Of a stretch of DNA of 64,000 nt, positions 26,172 through 39,400 are shown in pieces (the stretch's first letter is position 1; each line of letters begins with the position of its first letter). Source of the DNA: Climacteris rufus (lineage: Eukaryota > Chordata > Aves > Passeriformes > Climacteridae); assembly GCA_013398175.1 (NCBI GenBank), contig VZRZ01000586.1:1970591-2034590 (forward strand), read 5' to 3'. The notes below the pieces were generated by a model. It saw only the letters and a program-made list of their open reading frames with translations, had not been told where the DNA came from and ran no database searches. The position numbers were made by a program, and so were the translations under genes.

Positions 26172-29100
26172 CTGCCAGGGTAGGGTGAAACAAACAAAAC
26201 AAAAACAAAAGGAAGAGGTTACTCTTTTATTGCAAATATTTATTTGACAAAGTCCTAAGAATCAAATTTACAAACTTAAAGGCATTGGAGAGAAGCAAAT
26301 TATTATTCCAACTTGCTACTTTGACAAAGTCAACAATTAATAGATAAAAACCACCTCAACTAAAATCTAGAACTTTATAAGAAAACATAAATACACATGT
26401 TAACTTTTCACCTAAGCTTCAGAGAGCTGGTTTGATGAGTATGATATCAATTTCCCTAGTACCACAAACTGTGCTCACACCACGAGATAAGCACATGCCC
26501 TAAAGAGCTCTGCAGATGGTTAAGCATATGCTTCCTTCCTGTGCTAATTTCATGCAATACCTGGTGTGAATATCAGAGCCACTCCTGAGCAGCTGCTGGC
26601 CAGGCTGTACTTTTTGTCACAGGAAAGAATCAGGTATCTTTGCTCCTCTAATGTCCTTTTCTAGGCTTGCTTTGTCATACATTTTACCTTATAGTAACAA
26701 CCATTAAAGAGTAAATAAATACATAAATCTTGCTGGACATAGATTTAGCAAAAGACAAATAGATCTCTCACTTTCCCTGAAGAAGTATAAATTAATCACA
26801 ATGGAAAGAAATAAAAATCTCTTACACAAAGCCTACTTCAGAATTCTGTTCACTTCTCTTTAAACACTTTTGCAAAGTATGTCCAAGCTCATCCAAAAGG
26901 TCCCTTAGGCCCTCATTAAGTTCTTCAGTTTTTTGTTTATATGCAATTTATAAACTTTTAAAGTAAAACTCTAAAAGCATACCATTCCAGGAAACCTAGG
27001 AAGTTTATATCTTAGGTATAGAGCATAATTACCCAATAAATTCCAAGACAGACCTTCACCACCCCAATTAAGGGGTATTTATTAATACATTTTTCCCCAA
27101 TATCTGCCACCTTTCTATCAGAGGAAGAGTTTGCTCTACCAGGAAAGGAAAAACATGTTTGAGCAATCACTCCTTTCTCACATATTCTGTTTTTACATAG
27201 CCCCAACTCTTTACTGCCATCTTAACCACAAGCCAATCACTGCACTGACTGCAGGAAAAGAAAACCAGTCTTTACAACCTTAACCTAGTCTGTCTTGACA
27301 GCTACCCAGGTCTTCTCATTGAGGGCTACTGGAGGAGCAGAGAAATTGAACTGACGTCAGTAAGTCACTGATGCAAATGGTGGGGTCTGACCCTGTGAGC
27401 AAGCCGTCCAGTGAAAATGTGATTATAAAAAGACAGCTCACTCAACACAGAACTTTAAATGGATTCTTTCAGTATAGATGGTAAGCTAGTACACCTAATG
27501 CCCAAACAGTTTTCATTGTTTTAAGAAGCAAAACATAAACTCAGTGAAAGCTACAAAACTACTTCAACACCTTTTTAAAAAGTGAAAGGAAATACTTTAG
27601 AAGAAGTAAAAATATTTAGTCATATGTAAGCTGAACAAAGGCAACATTTTAAAAATAATAGCTTTGCCTCTATTAAAATTTTATTCAAAAATTATTTTTT
27701 TAAGAAGGTTTGCTCTTGTATGTGTGCCCATACCTTAAAGGAGTAAACATGCCTTCCAGCTTTATTTACTGATGTTCTATTTATTTACTGGTTTATACTT
27801 ATCTCACAGATTCTACAAAGCCACAGCAAATATTCTACTCTGGTACTTAAGTGAGAAAGGCCAACTGAGTTCACTGAACAACATAAACTCCTCTAAATAG
27901 AGCTTCAACTTAATGGATATCAAGCTGAAGGCCACATAAAATTCTTCGAAGCTTCCCAGAGCTCCCGAGGCTGTGTGTCAGACCCTCTGCAGACAGTCTT
28001 TAAAATGCATTCCATTTGTCCCTGTCAGCATAGCATCTTTGCAACAACCTCTTGATGTCACATTGAAAAACATAAAGGAAGAGATGAGCTGATGGAACTC
28101 TGTGCTTCTCTCTGTCCAGCCACTGTGACAGTTCTTATGCAACCAGATGTGACTCTTGCAGCCCTGACAACATCTAATAATGTATAGTTCTTAAAAGATA
28201 ATTTCTGCTCTTTGTAGGACACATATGGAGGCTTTGTGGGTGGCAGAGGGGCTCCACAGGCAAGTTTTGTGGACTTCGGGATCACTCTACTGCAGACTCC
28301 TTAAGCCTAATTTAGTCTGGAGAATCTTTATGTGCTGTGGATTAAACACATCATCAAAAATCCAGGTCAAATTCCATCTCCAAAGTAGCACATGTAGACC
28401 TGCCACCCTCTCACTCATCCTTCATCAGTAACACAGTTAGGCATAACAATTTCAGAGATAAACACCTAGAAGGTAAGAAAACGGCTTCCTCCAGACCTCT
28501 TGTATTTTATTTGAAATGACTCCCCTATCTTTTCTATATTAAGACTTTGTCCTTCTGCTCTGCTAATTTCCTTCAGTAGATTGGTTTAGTTGTATTGTGG
28601 TTATAGTTGTATCATGTTAGTATTTTTTAATATTCTAGTTTCAAAAAGCTGCTGAAACTTAAGCTATTGTGTGTAACACTTAGTGCCCAAGATGAGAAAT
28701 TCTACAGCACATCATAGGGGATACTTGTAATAACACAGTTAGACTTTATGAACTTGTTTTGTAGTCCTCCTTACTGAAGCTCAATGAACATCCTTCCCAC
28801 TGGAAATACCACTGTGCAAACAGTTTGATCGCTCTCTTCGTGTTCTCTCAGCAGCTTAAAGTTACCTGGTCCCTAACAAAGTTAGGGCTACTTAAGCATC
28901 CATTATAGAGACTAAACCTTTATAGTCACAACTTTGGCAGCTGCATCTAGCAGCTGCACAGTATCTCTGGAGAAGAAAAAATTCAGAAGTCATTGACCAT
29001 GCAAATAAAATTACATCTTACATTCTGCATTTATATTCTGGACAGAAAATGCTTTCTGGAGTATTTCATAACCATGGACTAGAGCTACACATTATTTAAG

Positions 29101-31730
29101 ATGTCGTCACATATTACAATGCACTCTCAGAGGCACAGACCTGCAAGATATGTGTACTAAAGAAGTCATTCCAGAATTCCAAAACACAAACATAGCAAAA
29201 AACATTGAGAGAGTTGCTCAGTTCATAACTAGTACTCACTTCTTTCCCAAACCAACTTACTCCTCACTCCCTTTGGTCAGGACATAAGAGAAGCTTGATT
29301 TAACAGTCTGATGGGTGTCAAAACACTTGCCAGATATGGACCTGGAAGTCTCCTCCACTGATTGCCAAACCCGATTGGCTCGATTGGCAATAAAAGCCTG
29401 CCTTTTAGGTATTATAAAACAAACTGAACCCAAATAGTGCCACTCAGAGGAAGTGTCATAGAGGACAGAAAGAAAACATTGAACTACTGCAAGTAGAGGG
29501 TCACGCAGAGCCAGTTGGTACAGTCACTGAAAGGTGTTTTGGGATATGGTCACATATTCCATACCTGCTGCTAGCAACGAACAAGGAAGAATATTTTTTT
29601 GAGCCTTCTCACCTTATCAGGGTAAGGCCTTACTTAGTGTAAAGGAAGCAACACATCAAAGTGCCAGCTTTCACAATTTTTGAGATCATCACACTCAAAT
29701 CTATAGCCACTGGATGACAAAATGGGCAGGCAAAGAGAGACAGGCAGATAGAATCAGGAGTTAATTTTTTAATGGACAAACAAATTTCAAAGTCCTGAAA
29801 ACAAAACAAAGCTGTATCTTTTAAAAATGTATGCATTTAGCCAGTTTTTGAAAAAAAAGGATGGATTTACCCAGAAAACTGGGGGTAATAGGTCCTGCAG
29901 TCTGCAGAAGTCTATGCAATATTCAGCACCACTGTTACTTTCATTTTACTGGTAAGTGTGCATGAATGCTGCATGTGCACATATAATCACCTCACAAGAC
30001 TTAAGAGAAGACAGCCAGTCCTACTCCTCCTTGTGGATTTCTAACCCAACCAGACAATTCTGGTTTTAGGTGGATCAATATTTATGCTGACAGTTCTAGA
30101 CAGTGTCCCTTTAAAGCCCTATGGAGATTTCTTCTGGGAAAACCATATTGTGTTTATAGCAGGGATGGCCAAACACTTCTGATGTATGTGCCGCTCGGAG
30201 ATCACAGATTGAAGCTCTCGGCAGCAAATGTCCCTGAATTACTACTCTCTACAACACATTAAACTGCCTCCAGCTGTTGAGTCTGTCTTTGCCTACTCAT
30301 TGTACTTCTCGTTTCACTCTCCTTTTTGGGGTGAAATACTCCATTATTTCTGCTTTGTTCTGGACCCATCTCCTGTCTGTTTCTTTTGTTGCCACTATTT
30401 AATAGGGACAAACAGAAGCAAGGGATTTCATGCTTAGTTGGTTAAACACACACACTCTCATGGAAAAATACCCTAAGTTAGTGCAGCACTAATGCTAACA
30501 AACCAAGCATTCAGAACTCTTGAAATACAGAATTAAGGTTGAAAGCTCAATCCTAACACTGCTCCCTTCCCCCTCTCACTTATACTTATGGATATGGTCT
30601 CCTTTACATTTTATTTTTCAGTCAAGGTATCTTTGAACAAACAGAACTTCTAGTACTAGCAGACACTTGGATCCAGAGGACTGATCTGATGCTGCTGATA
30701 AAACCCAAGGAATTTATTTAAAAAAAGTTAAATTTTGATACAGCAAGTTCCATAGGTCTGATGTTGTCTGAGATCACATAAGCACAAAGAAACCTCAAAC
30801 CTTGAAGAGATAATATGAAAACAGGGGGGTAACAACACAAGAGAGACAGTTATAATGTTAATGATAGGAAACAACTGGGAACAGCAGTGGACTAATTTAA
30901 TGCAAGTAACAAAATACACAAGGCAGCAGAATGAAATTATACACTGTGCAGAGAGAGGAGGGAAAAAAACGATATATAAATAAACTAAATTTTAACTGTA
31001 TGAATACCTTAACTTTAAATTAGTACAACAGAATCTATGCATTTCACTGTGTGAGCTAAAACTGCAGGCTCTTCAGTCTCCATACTGCTGTACAGGTGGT
31101 TATACCACTACAAAAAAAGGGGAGGAAGAGGAAAACCTACCTACACTGAGACACAATAAATGACACTGCTTTCATATTTCCAAACATGGACAGGGTTCAA
31201 CTTTGTCTTTATGACTTCAGTAATAAGGACAAAACCTAAGACTGCTGTTTGTTTTGTGGCTACCAACAGAGATGAATGAATATGGAGGTAACCACTGCCA
31301 TCCTGAAGTGATGTTCAGCACAGATGAAAATCCTAAAATCATGACTAGTCACCTTCTCTGAGAGTCCACAATCTCATTAACCAGTGACCACTACACTCAA
31401 GATCCTCCATCCAAATAAAGTGCAATGATCCAAACTCCAATGGAAGGCTCAAGGTCTGCTAACCTGCTACACCATTTCTAGCACAGGATAAAGCAATCCT
31501 CTAGTTTAACCTGGCTAAGGAGCAAGAGGTCAGCCCACAGACTGAAGCAAAAACGCTCTTTCTCTACTTAGGCCTACTCCTCTTCAACTTTTTATCAGCC
31601 TGTGCTGCAGGAAAACCAACAAGTACAGGCATTAAAGACAGCATAATATAAAAAAGGACAGAAGAAAACAATTTCTCAATGAAGTGAGGCAGTTTTAAAG
31701 AGCAAACGGTCCTGGTGATATCCTACCTCA
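26172..31730 (-). other. ARL15: ARL15 first-visible intron, part 1 (upstream of P-loop exon)
   Basis: This is intronic DNA just upstream (sense direction) of the P-loop exon, starting with a good pyrimidine tract and branch region. The ARL15 start-codon exon (a short peptide starting MSDLRI in the vertebrate protein) was not found. A CRE/octamer pair sits at 27351-27378 and a weak DNA-transposon-like end at 30160. Otherwise nothing was recognised. Confidence 0.8.
27351..27378. promoter_or_regulatory. Palindromic CRE followed by octamer motif (candidate enhancer core)
   Basis: CTGACGTCAG at 27351-27360 contains the full palindromic cAMP response element TGACGTCA (27352-27359), the established CREB/ATF site. 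AGTCAC, an AP-1-like half, follows at 27363-27368. A perfect POU octamer ATGCAAAT follows at 27371-27378. The sites are about 1.2 kb upstream of the P-loop exon. CpG-containing CRE palindromes are rare in this CpG-poor DNA. The motifs are seen directly; enhancer function is inferred. Confidence 0.3.
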
Positions 31731-32285
31731 CAGAAATCATAGAATTGTTTGCATTGCAAGGGACCATAAAGATCATCTAGGTGCAACTGCTCTGCCATGG
31801 GCCAAGACACTGCTTTCAGCTACTAGAAAGTGCTACAAGATCTCCCAAAACATTTTCTTCTCCAGGCTGAGCAAGCCCAGCTCTCTCAGCCTGTCTTCAC
31901 AGCAGAGGTGCTCAGACCTCCTATGGACCCACCCCAACAGGTCCGTGTCCTTCCTGTCCTGGGTTCCCAGAGCTGGATGCAGGGCTGCAGGTGGGGTCTC
32001 ACCAGAGCAGAGCAGAGGGACAGAATGCCCTCCCTCGCCTTTGGATGCTGCCCAGGACACGTTTGACTTTCTGGGCTGTGAGTATACATTGCTGGGTTAT
32101 GTCCAGCCTCTCATCCACCAGCACCCCCAAGTCCTTCTGAGCAGGGTTGGTCACAATCTATTCTCAGCTGACAACCCATTCTCTGCTCAGCCTGTGGTGC
32201 TTGAGATTATCTTGCCCCAGGTGCTGGACCTTGCACCTGACCTTGTTGAATTTCATCAGGTTCACATAGGTCCTCCTCTATTACA
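31731..32285 (-). mobile_element. CR1 LINE, 5'-truncated 3' end copy
   Basis: On the plus strand it begins with a variant of the CR1 terminus (AATCATAGAATTGTTTGCAT, then GATCATCTAGGTGCAACTGC). It runs through the segments TCTCCAGGCTGAGCAAGCCC and CAGGTCCGTGTCCTTCCTGT, typical of reverse-complemented CR1, to about TTGAATTTCATCAGGTTCAC. The element is therefore minus-strand with its 3' end at 31731. A piece after position 31828 appears deleted relative to normal CR1 spacing. Overlapping open frames on both strands (up to 124 codons at 31945-32319) belong to this repeat and are not genes. Confidence 0.93.
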
Positions 32286-33116
32286 GGACACTAAACCAGC
32301 AATATATGATCTCGAGTAAGAATCTCAAATTCTGCCTTCTGACTACGACAAAATACATTCTGATTCATTGGTTGAAATTGTTTATCATCACCTATCAAAA
32401 GCTTCTTGGTATTTCAGAGGACCCAAGTTTTGGAATCTCAAAAGAAGCAACCACACCTTAAAAAACTTTCAACATACCTATGTAGGCCCAGATGAATATG
32501 ACATAAGACACAGGCTCAAGTACCAAAACCAGACAAATGACACAGACCTATTCATTCTTTAACATAACAACTCTGCTAACAACAGAGAAGGCTTAGAGGA
32601 AATACAGCTAAGAAGAAAGAACTGGATAACTTCTGACAAGCCAGATATGACACTGCTGTTCAGAGCACATAATTTCAAAAGACTTCATGGTCATCATAAT
32701 AAAATTACAGTGGGTCAAATTGCAGGAGATATCAGATGAACTGCTCTTGGATGAAGGCTTGACCCAAAGTTAGGAATCACAAAAATTCAATAAATGCAGT
32801 CAAAGACATAACTTCCCTGAAAGAAGCTGTAAGACAACAAGACTCCTTTATCCACTATCAGCCAAAACAAACCACAAACCTCACATCCAAAATGGAAAAT
32901 GAGCCTCTCTGACCTTAATCTCTTGCACACTCCCCATAAAATCAAAACCAAATTATGGCTTTCCCCTACATTCACACTAGAAGAAAGCATGAAGTAAAAT
33001 AATATCAAGTTCTAAATGTACTCAGATATTCAGTGAATTAGTATGATTTAAAAGCCTACATAAAATAAAATGGCACACAGCTATGAGAAACCAAAGCTAA
33101 GTCAGCAAATAGTTAT

Positions 33117-33142
33117 AAACACAAGCACAGGTGGTACTCTGA
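33117..33142 (+). repeat. 26 bp exact repeat, copy 1
   Basis: The sequence beginning AAACACAAGCACAGG and ending TGGTACTCTGA is identical to 36441-36466, in the same orientation, 3324 bp away. Flanks on both sides differ. It is too long to be chance in a 64 kb window. Confidence 0.9.
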
Positions 33143-34928
33143 ACTGAAGACAATCACCCATTTCACTGCAGCGTCAAATCAAGCTCCAAGGGGGCTTTTG
33201 GACACTTCTAAGTTCCATCAAGTGTAGAATTATTGCTCAAGTTGTTTCCTCTCTGACAGTTTGCTTTCCACTTGTTTTATTGCACAAGAGTAACTCATTC
33301 AATCCACCAGTCCATTCACATTTAACAGCAAGAGACAAAGGCAACAAAAAAGATGAATGAAAGCCTTTGCAAACAGTTTGTTTCACAACTTAAGGAAACA
33401 CAACCACACAAAAAAAAAGCCTGAAGAATCATCAAAAATACCAGCAAAAAGGCAGTAGTAGCACCGCCCAAATGTACAAAAGTTAAGGCTGTGACACCTC
33501 CTGTCACTTCTAATTTCTAGTAAGGATAAAAGATGTATATAGGGTTTATTTTTGTCTTAATACGCCTCCTCAAAAAAACACACAAACAACAACTAAACCA
33601 AAATCACACCTTTGAGCTTTCAGACTTGCTGAAAGTCATCCCCGTACAGTTTCTGAGCCAAATAATAAAAAGCTTTTCCATCATTTATGTGTGCTACAAG
33701 GTAGGTCACCAAACACATTTATTTTCCCCCACCATAAAATGAATAATTCTGTTGTATTTGCATGGGATCACAAAAGCAGAGAAGACCACTTGGTGTTGAT
33801 TCTTTTCTAAACTGACTACATGTCACTTAAATGCAGGAACACACTTCGTTGCTTTTTTCTCCTCAAAAACTATTCAGTACACAAGACCCCAGATATTTAT
33901 ATTTGACGTACATGGTACACATAGGATTACTCTGGTAATAATAGCAAAAAGAGGATTTATTGAAGCAGTAGAGTGATTTCTTCAAGTCCCATGCCAGTAT
34001 GGGTGTCACGGAAAAAAATTAGAGAAATCTATGTGGTGCAAAGAGAAATCTAGCTATACACTAGAAGCAGGTAAATGAAGACTTGCATTGTATTCCATGC
34101 ATTTAAAAAGTAAAGAACAAGGAAAGCTACTGCTGCTGTCCTACTCTAAAAATTTGCAGGCAAATTCGAAGTACACTAAGAGAGCAAAACCCCTCATGTC
34201 CTGTGAAGTGAGGCTTCTACAATTTACACCAGGATCTATACAGCAAGAGTCTCAAAAAAAATCAGTTAAAAGAAACACAACTTCATCTGAAACATAGTTG
34301 GAAAAAACATGGGAATAGCCAAATACAAACAAGAGAAGTATGTCCTCTTGCATTGATCACCAGAAGACCTCAAGAGAGATTCAGGTGATACCTGGGAATA
34401 AATCCCTGAAAAAAGTAACAAAATCTGAATTCTTTCATCCATTGTATCAGTACCATCACAGAAACAGAAAAAGTCCTGAGCATTTTTTCCAACCAGCTTC
34501 AGCCCATGCTTTCAGAGTTGTTTGGCATCATAATCATAAAAAAAGAAATAATTCCTGGGCTGCATGTGTGTCTCTTGAGTAAAGAGCAAAGCAAAGTAAC
34601 CTAGAGAAACTCCAAGGGTGTTTTGAGGGGAAAAAGAAGAAATAACTAATGTTTACTTGAGGCAAAGTTTCCTCTGAGATTAAGCCCCAAGATATGTCTT
34701 GTTCTTTCTTATGAAAGATTTCAAAACTAACATTTGACATCAAATCTGAGAGAAAATAGGAGAAATCTCTGAGGACAGCAGTCCAGACTGTTTTATATAG
34801 TCTGGTCTACTGAACAAGTTCATAGCTGAGGTAGAATAGTAAGTACAAACACATTGTGAGTATCAGTCAAAGCAAGAAAATCTGAGGGAAAAAAAAAAAA
34901 CAGAGAGAAAAAAGGACCCATTGACATT

Positions 34929-34956
34929 GGGGAGATGGAGGGGTGGGGAGGCGGGG
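34929..34956 (+). other. G-quadruplex motif with four G4 runs
   Basis: Four runs of exactly four G occur at 34929-34932, 34940-34943, 34945-34948 and 34953-34956, with loops of 7, 1 and 4 nt. This satisfies the strict G4 rule and could form four stacked tetrads. It lies on the strand opposite to ARL15 mRNA (the template strand for the minus-strand gene). A run of A is just upstream (34890-34901). Confidence 0.7.
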
Positions 34957-36407
34957 AGGAAACCAGAAACAGAAGAGTTTTAGAATCAATTTGCAAAATA
35001 CCATAAAGCGAAATTAAACACAACCATGGGAGTGTGACACTACAATAAGAAGTACAGAACAGTTTCAACAGTTACTTTTAAACCTGCTCAGGAGCCCCTG
35101 CTGCTCTCTGCTTATGCAGCACACACAGCACACAACAGCAAATTTAGGCATTACCAAACCAACAAATGTTTGGTTGCCCTAAAATTATCAGGAGGTAAAG
35201 GAAATACGAGATCAACAGAAACTGATGCAATAAAAGTCACTAAAATAGAAACAGTCTATGTAGTTAACATGTAAATAGCATTACCAGCACACACATCTAA
35301 CGAAGAGTAGTGGGAGGATGTAGATAATAGAAGGAGGTGGACAGAACACCGACAGCCTGATTTTGCAGACTGTGCAAGTCTCCTGGCCAAAGAATTCTTC
35401 TGCTTGGAACACTAAAAACAAGACTGATTTCCAACACCAGAAAATGGAGTAAGAATTATACCAGTGTTGGTGCAGACACAAACAGGAGATCCAATGGATG
35501 TAGACTATTACCAGTTCAAGGCATTACCAATCTCCACCCTTGAATTTGAAGCACTAGATAATTGCAGGCTATGGCTGTCTCTTATTCACTAGGCTCCCTA
35601 TGCACGATTTCAATCTTATGTGGCCTTTTCATTTTACTTTCCCAGTACACTATATTTACAAAAAAGGAGAAACTTTAAGAGAATACCTTTTTTAACCAAA
35701 AGACCCTAAAGAATATGAAATATGTAGTAACATATACAGGAACCTCTCTTCCCTCCCCCTTATAAAGCATAACAGTTTTACTTGGCTAACACAGCACATT
35801 TCTACCATGGGAGAAAAGACTAACCCACACAAAAACATTAATCCAAAATATACAATCAGAGGAAGGCATATGAATCTCAAGTACCATTAAAAATCCTTCA
35901 AATTTTAATCAATGAGAGTCTCTTGCAATGGAGAACAGGTTTAGACTCAATCAAACTCCTAATGAGTTAGGTTTGAGAAGCTTCAGTCGTTGAAAACATC
36001 TCATGCACAGGCATTTCCCATTCCTCCTCTCTCCAGCTGCAGGTTTGGGTTTTTTTTCTGGCTATGTATCTACATCTACTATGGAGTTTCTCAGCTGACA
36101 CCAATCTATTTGCTGAAGAAGATTCCACTGGCTATTTTGTTCACTTAGCACTGCAAAATCAGAACTGTCAAATTTATTACTCCTGAGCATGCATAAATCA
36201 AGGACTACACAGCCTCTAAACTGTTTTAAAGATAATCCCAACAGATGCCCTGCTTCTAGTGCCTGAAAGTTTGGGGAACACAACTCAATTTGAGATGAGG
36301 ATTCCCAGCTGATAGGGAAGGGAACAGATCTTACAGAGAAATGGCTTAACTACAGATAACAGTTGTTTTCACAAGTTCGCACTGTTTAAAAAAAGAAAAC
36401 TGAACAA

Positions 36408-36440
36408 AACAAAACACAACAACACAAACAAACAAACAAA
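36408..36440. repeat. CAAA/CAAAA low-complexity run
   Basis: Irregular CAAAA, CAACA and CAAA units make up the stretch, with three clean CAAA units near its end. It abuts the second copy of the 26 bp repeat. Confidence 0.75.
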
Positions 36441-36466
36441 AAACACAAGCACAGGTGGTACTCTGA
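36441..36466 (+). repeat. 26 bp exact repeat, copy 2
   Basis: This copy is identical over 26 bp to 33117-33142. It directly follows an A/C-rich run of CAAA units (36408-36440), so the copy may have been placed by template switching or repair at low-complexity DNA; that part is inference. Confidence 0.9.
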
Positions 36467-39400
36467 CCACAAATCCCCACAACAACCACCACACAAATAG
36501 GATTTTTTTTTAGTAAGTATCAGGCAATGCCTATTCATCTTCTTGAGTTAGGTGGGGAAAAAAACTAAATAAATGGTGAAGAATATACTGTAGATAAATT
36601 CTGGACACATAGATTATGCTGCCTTTGAAAAGCCATAGCTGAATTTTAACATTTTTTGGATGAAAATGGAAACTGGCAAGAAACAGCTTTATTTTTTGTA
36701 AAAATACAAATTATTATGGCTCACAAAACAGCCTGCCATACAGCCATGCAGACTCCCGGGTATGTCAGTGTGCCTGCTCTGTGGTGCTGACAGCCCAAAC
36801 CAAGAAGTTTCTCCTGGTGAAACAACCACCACTTTTTAATCAATTAAGAGGCATGAAACTCTTCAATCCACAAAAGTGTATCACTATGTCAGATTATTTT
36901 TGTTTTTAGTCTCAAAACTGCTGAAAGCCTTTCAAGGGGATTCAAATTTTTCTCTTTTGAGCAGGTGCTCTAGGAAACCAACACTTAAAAGAAGTAAAAG
37001 CCTCCAGCTAGAACCCTTCCCATGCAATCTGCTTCCCAATGATTCTGCTTTCATTGACGCTGTGATGAGTGTCTGGGTTTTTTCAGATAATTATTACATA
37101 ACAGATCCACAAAAATTCTTGTAATTTAAAAAGTAACAAGTGTTTACTTAAGAAAACACCTGATATTGATGAAATACAATCACAAATCCAAGGAGAAATA
37201 AACTTAACATGTTGTTCAGATAACTGAGCTCTGCTTAGTTCCTCACCTGATTTAACTGATAGTTGTGGGAGATTTCATACATGTTCTAAGGAGGCTGCAG
37301 ACACCTCAGTAAGAACTGACTCACTGCTTCTTACAGGAACAAAAATTTTATAATTTATTCTAGATCAGCATAAATCTTGCCAAGCTGGGAACTCCTATTT
37401 GCTGTATAGAGAGAAAAAGTCACTGGGACCAGGGAGAACTGCCATAATGATGAGAGTCTATCAGAGAAACATACGCAATGTGTAGCTGGTAGCATAATTT
37501 AGTGTCAGACAATGAATAAAAACAGGCTTAAGAAATGGAAGACAGTTGTCTTTCAGATACTAAAACATAAGATAGTCATAAAAGTGGAACACTAGCTTTA
37601 ACTCAACTTTTTAAGTATCTTTAATTTTTTACACTCACTTTCCTAAGGACTGGCAGATTATTAAAGCATTGCAATAAAGAACTGGAAGCTGTGATTTTGT
37701 AATATAAATGTATAAGGAATAAATTTTTACAGTGAAACTTCAGCAACTGCTAATTACTCACATATCATTAAATCAGTATTTTTCAAGCACAAGGAACATA
37801 CAGAGCATGAGAAGAGATGCACACAGTTCTATTCATGTCACAGAGATTTTTCACTGAAAAGGATGCTTTCACTGCTCACAAGTAATTCTTCAGAACAATT
37901 TATAACAATCAAAAGATACAACCAGGCAAGGGATATATCATACCATTTTATACAAGGATTAAGGAGTGCAGCACACTTTGATTATGTTATTGAGGAATGA
38001 AGTTACAAATTGTAGGATTTCAGAAGAAATCAACTCCTCTAAGACATTACAAAAATCACAGTAAATAAAAAGGCACTTGGAAAAAATTTATTTTCTTAAG
38101 TAATAATAATATAGATTTCTATATTTGAAGAAAAGTGTAAATTATTAGTATTCCTCATCCTTGCAAGGGATCATGCTGTCGAGATTACTGCCACAAAAGC
38201 ATACAATCACAAATTATGTCCTAAAGAGATCACTGCTTATTTGGGAAGAAATGGCAATCTATAAAAGCAGGGAAAGAAATACTAAACCTTGGTGCACTGC
38301 ACACAATCCTTATCTCATACCTGGAGCTGGAAATCATGCAAGCAGATGAACTTTTACTTGAGGGGCTGGCAGAGCAGAGAGAACAGGGTGCTGGTGTACT
38401 ACTATATTAGAAACACTATCTCTGCAGACCAGTAGGAAGCAAAAACTTTGCCCCAAACCCCACAGCCCAACAGAGTAAGAGCTGGTAGTGGGGCATCAGC
38501 TCTACATATAACCTTAGACAACCTTGCTTGGACTTGTAAAACTGAGCAGGAAGTACCAGAGACCTTCTGGATAGATACTGAACTAAGGCAATTAAAAGAG
38601 GAGACCCTCCAAGATTCCAGTCACTTCCAATTCTGCAGGTCGAGAGCAGAAATATCAGAATTTGAAGTAGTTACTGCAAAAGAACGTTTTCTGCTTATTT
38701 GTATACAAGAAGTATATAAAGCCTACATAAATGAGAAAAACACACTGTTGGCATTCTCTGGCAAAAAGCCAAAAGTTCTAGTGCCCAAAGGATAGTATGA
38801 GCCCCTACATCTTTTGCAACAGAGAAGCTGAAGCACCTGAAAATTGTGTAAGGTCACTATCTTCAACTGGTATGTACCAAGAAAATAAAATTTGAAATAT
38901 GCAGCAATTTATTAAAAAGAAGAGTGTAATACTGACTATTCCACAAGACTCATCAGTCAGGCAGAATTATGAAGCAGAAATTCTCCTGTCACTATTAACT
39001 ATACTGAACATATCTGAAAATTTGTTAACACCTATTGTTTTCCTATTGATTTTTCCAAGTTCCTTACCAGAGAAAACCAAAACGTCTCACACCTTTAAAG
39101 CATTAAGTGCTCTCTTTAACCGCAGAAATATTTTGATGGAAAGAACCAAAACATCCAGGCCTAAAGTTCAAAATTAAGTAAAACATGAGACATTATAGTG
39201 AACATATGCTGTCTTGAGTCATAAACCCTTAAAGTTCTTTGATTATTATTAGGTCAACTGTGATTTCCAAAACTGATGCACCTTTGTGTAAATTTTCAAA
39301 CTGAAACTAGCAGCAAGTTAGGCTATTTTAAAATTTCATTCTTAGAAACAAGCAAGCAAATTTTATTAAATCTGCTTTTAAACGTACCTAACACCACAAA

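Noticed and set aside
29915..29940. TTCAGCACC as the first half of an RE1/NRSF silencer
   Set aside because: The second half (GGACAGC) is absent; a half-site alone is not informative.
38448..38795. 115-codon plus-strand frame with a hydrophilic peptide
   Set aside because: No recognisable domain, no flanking promoter or splice evidence, and ordinary intronic surroundings.
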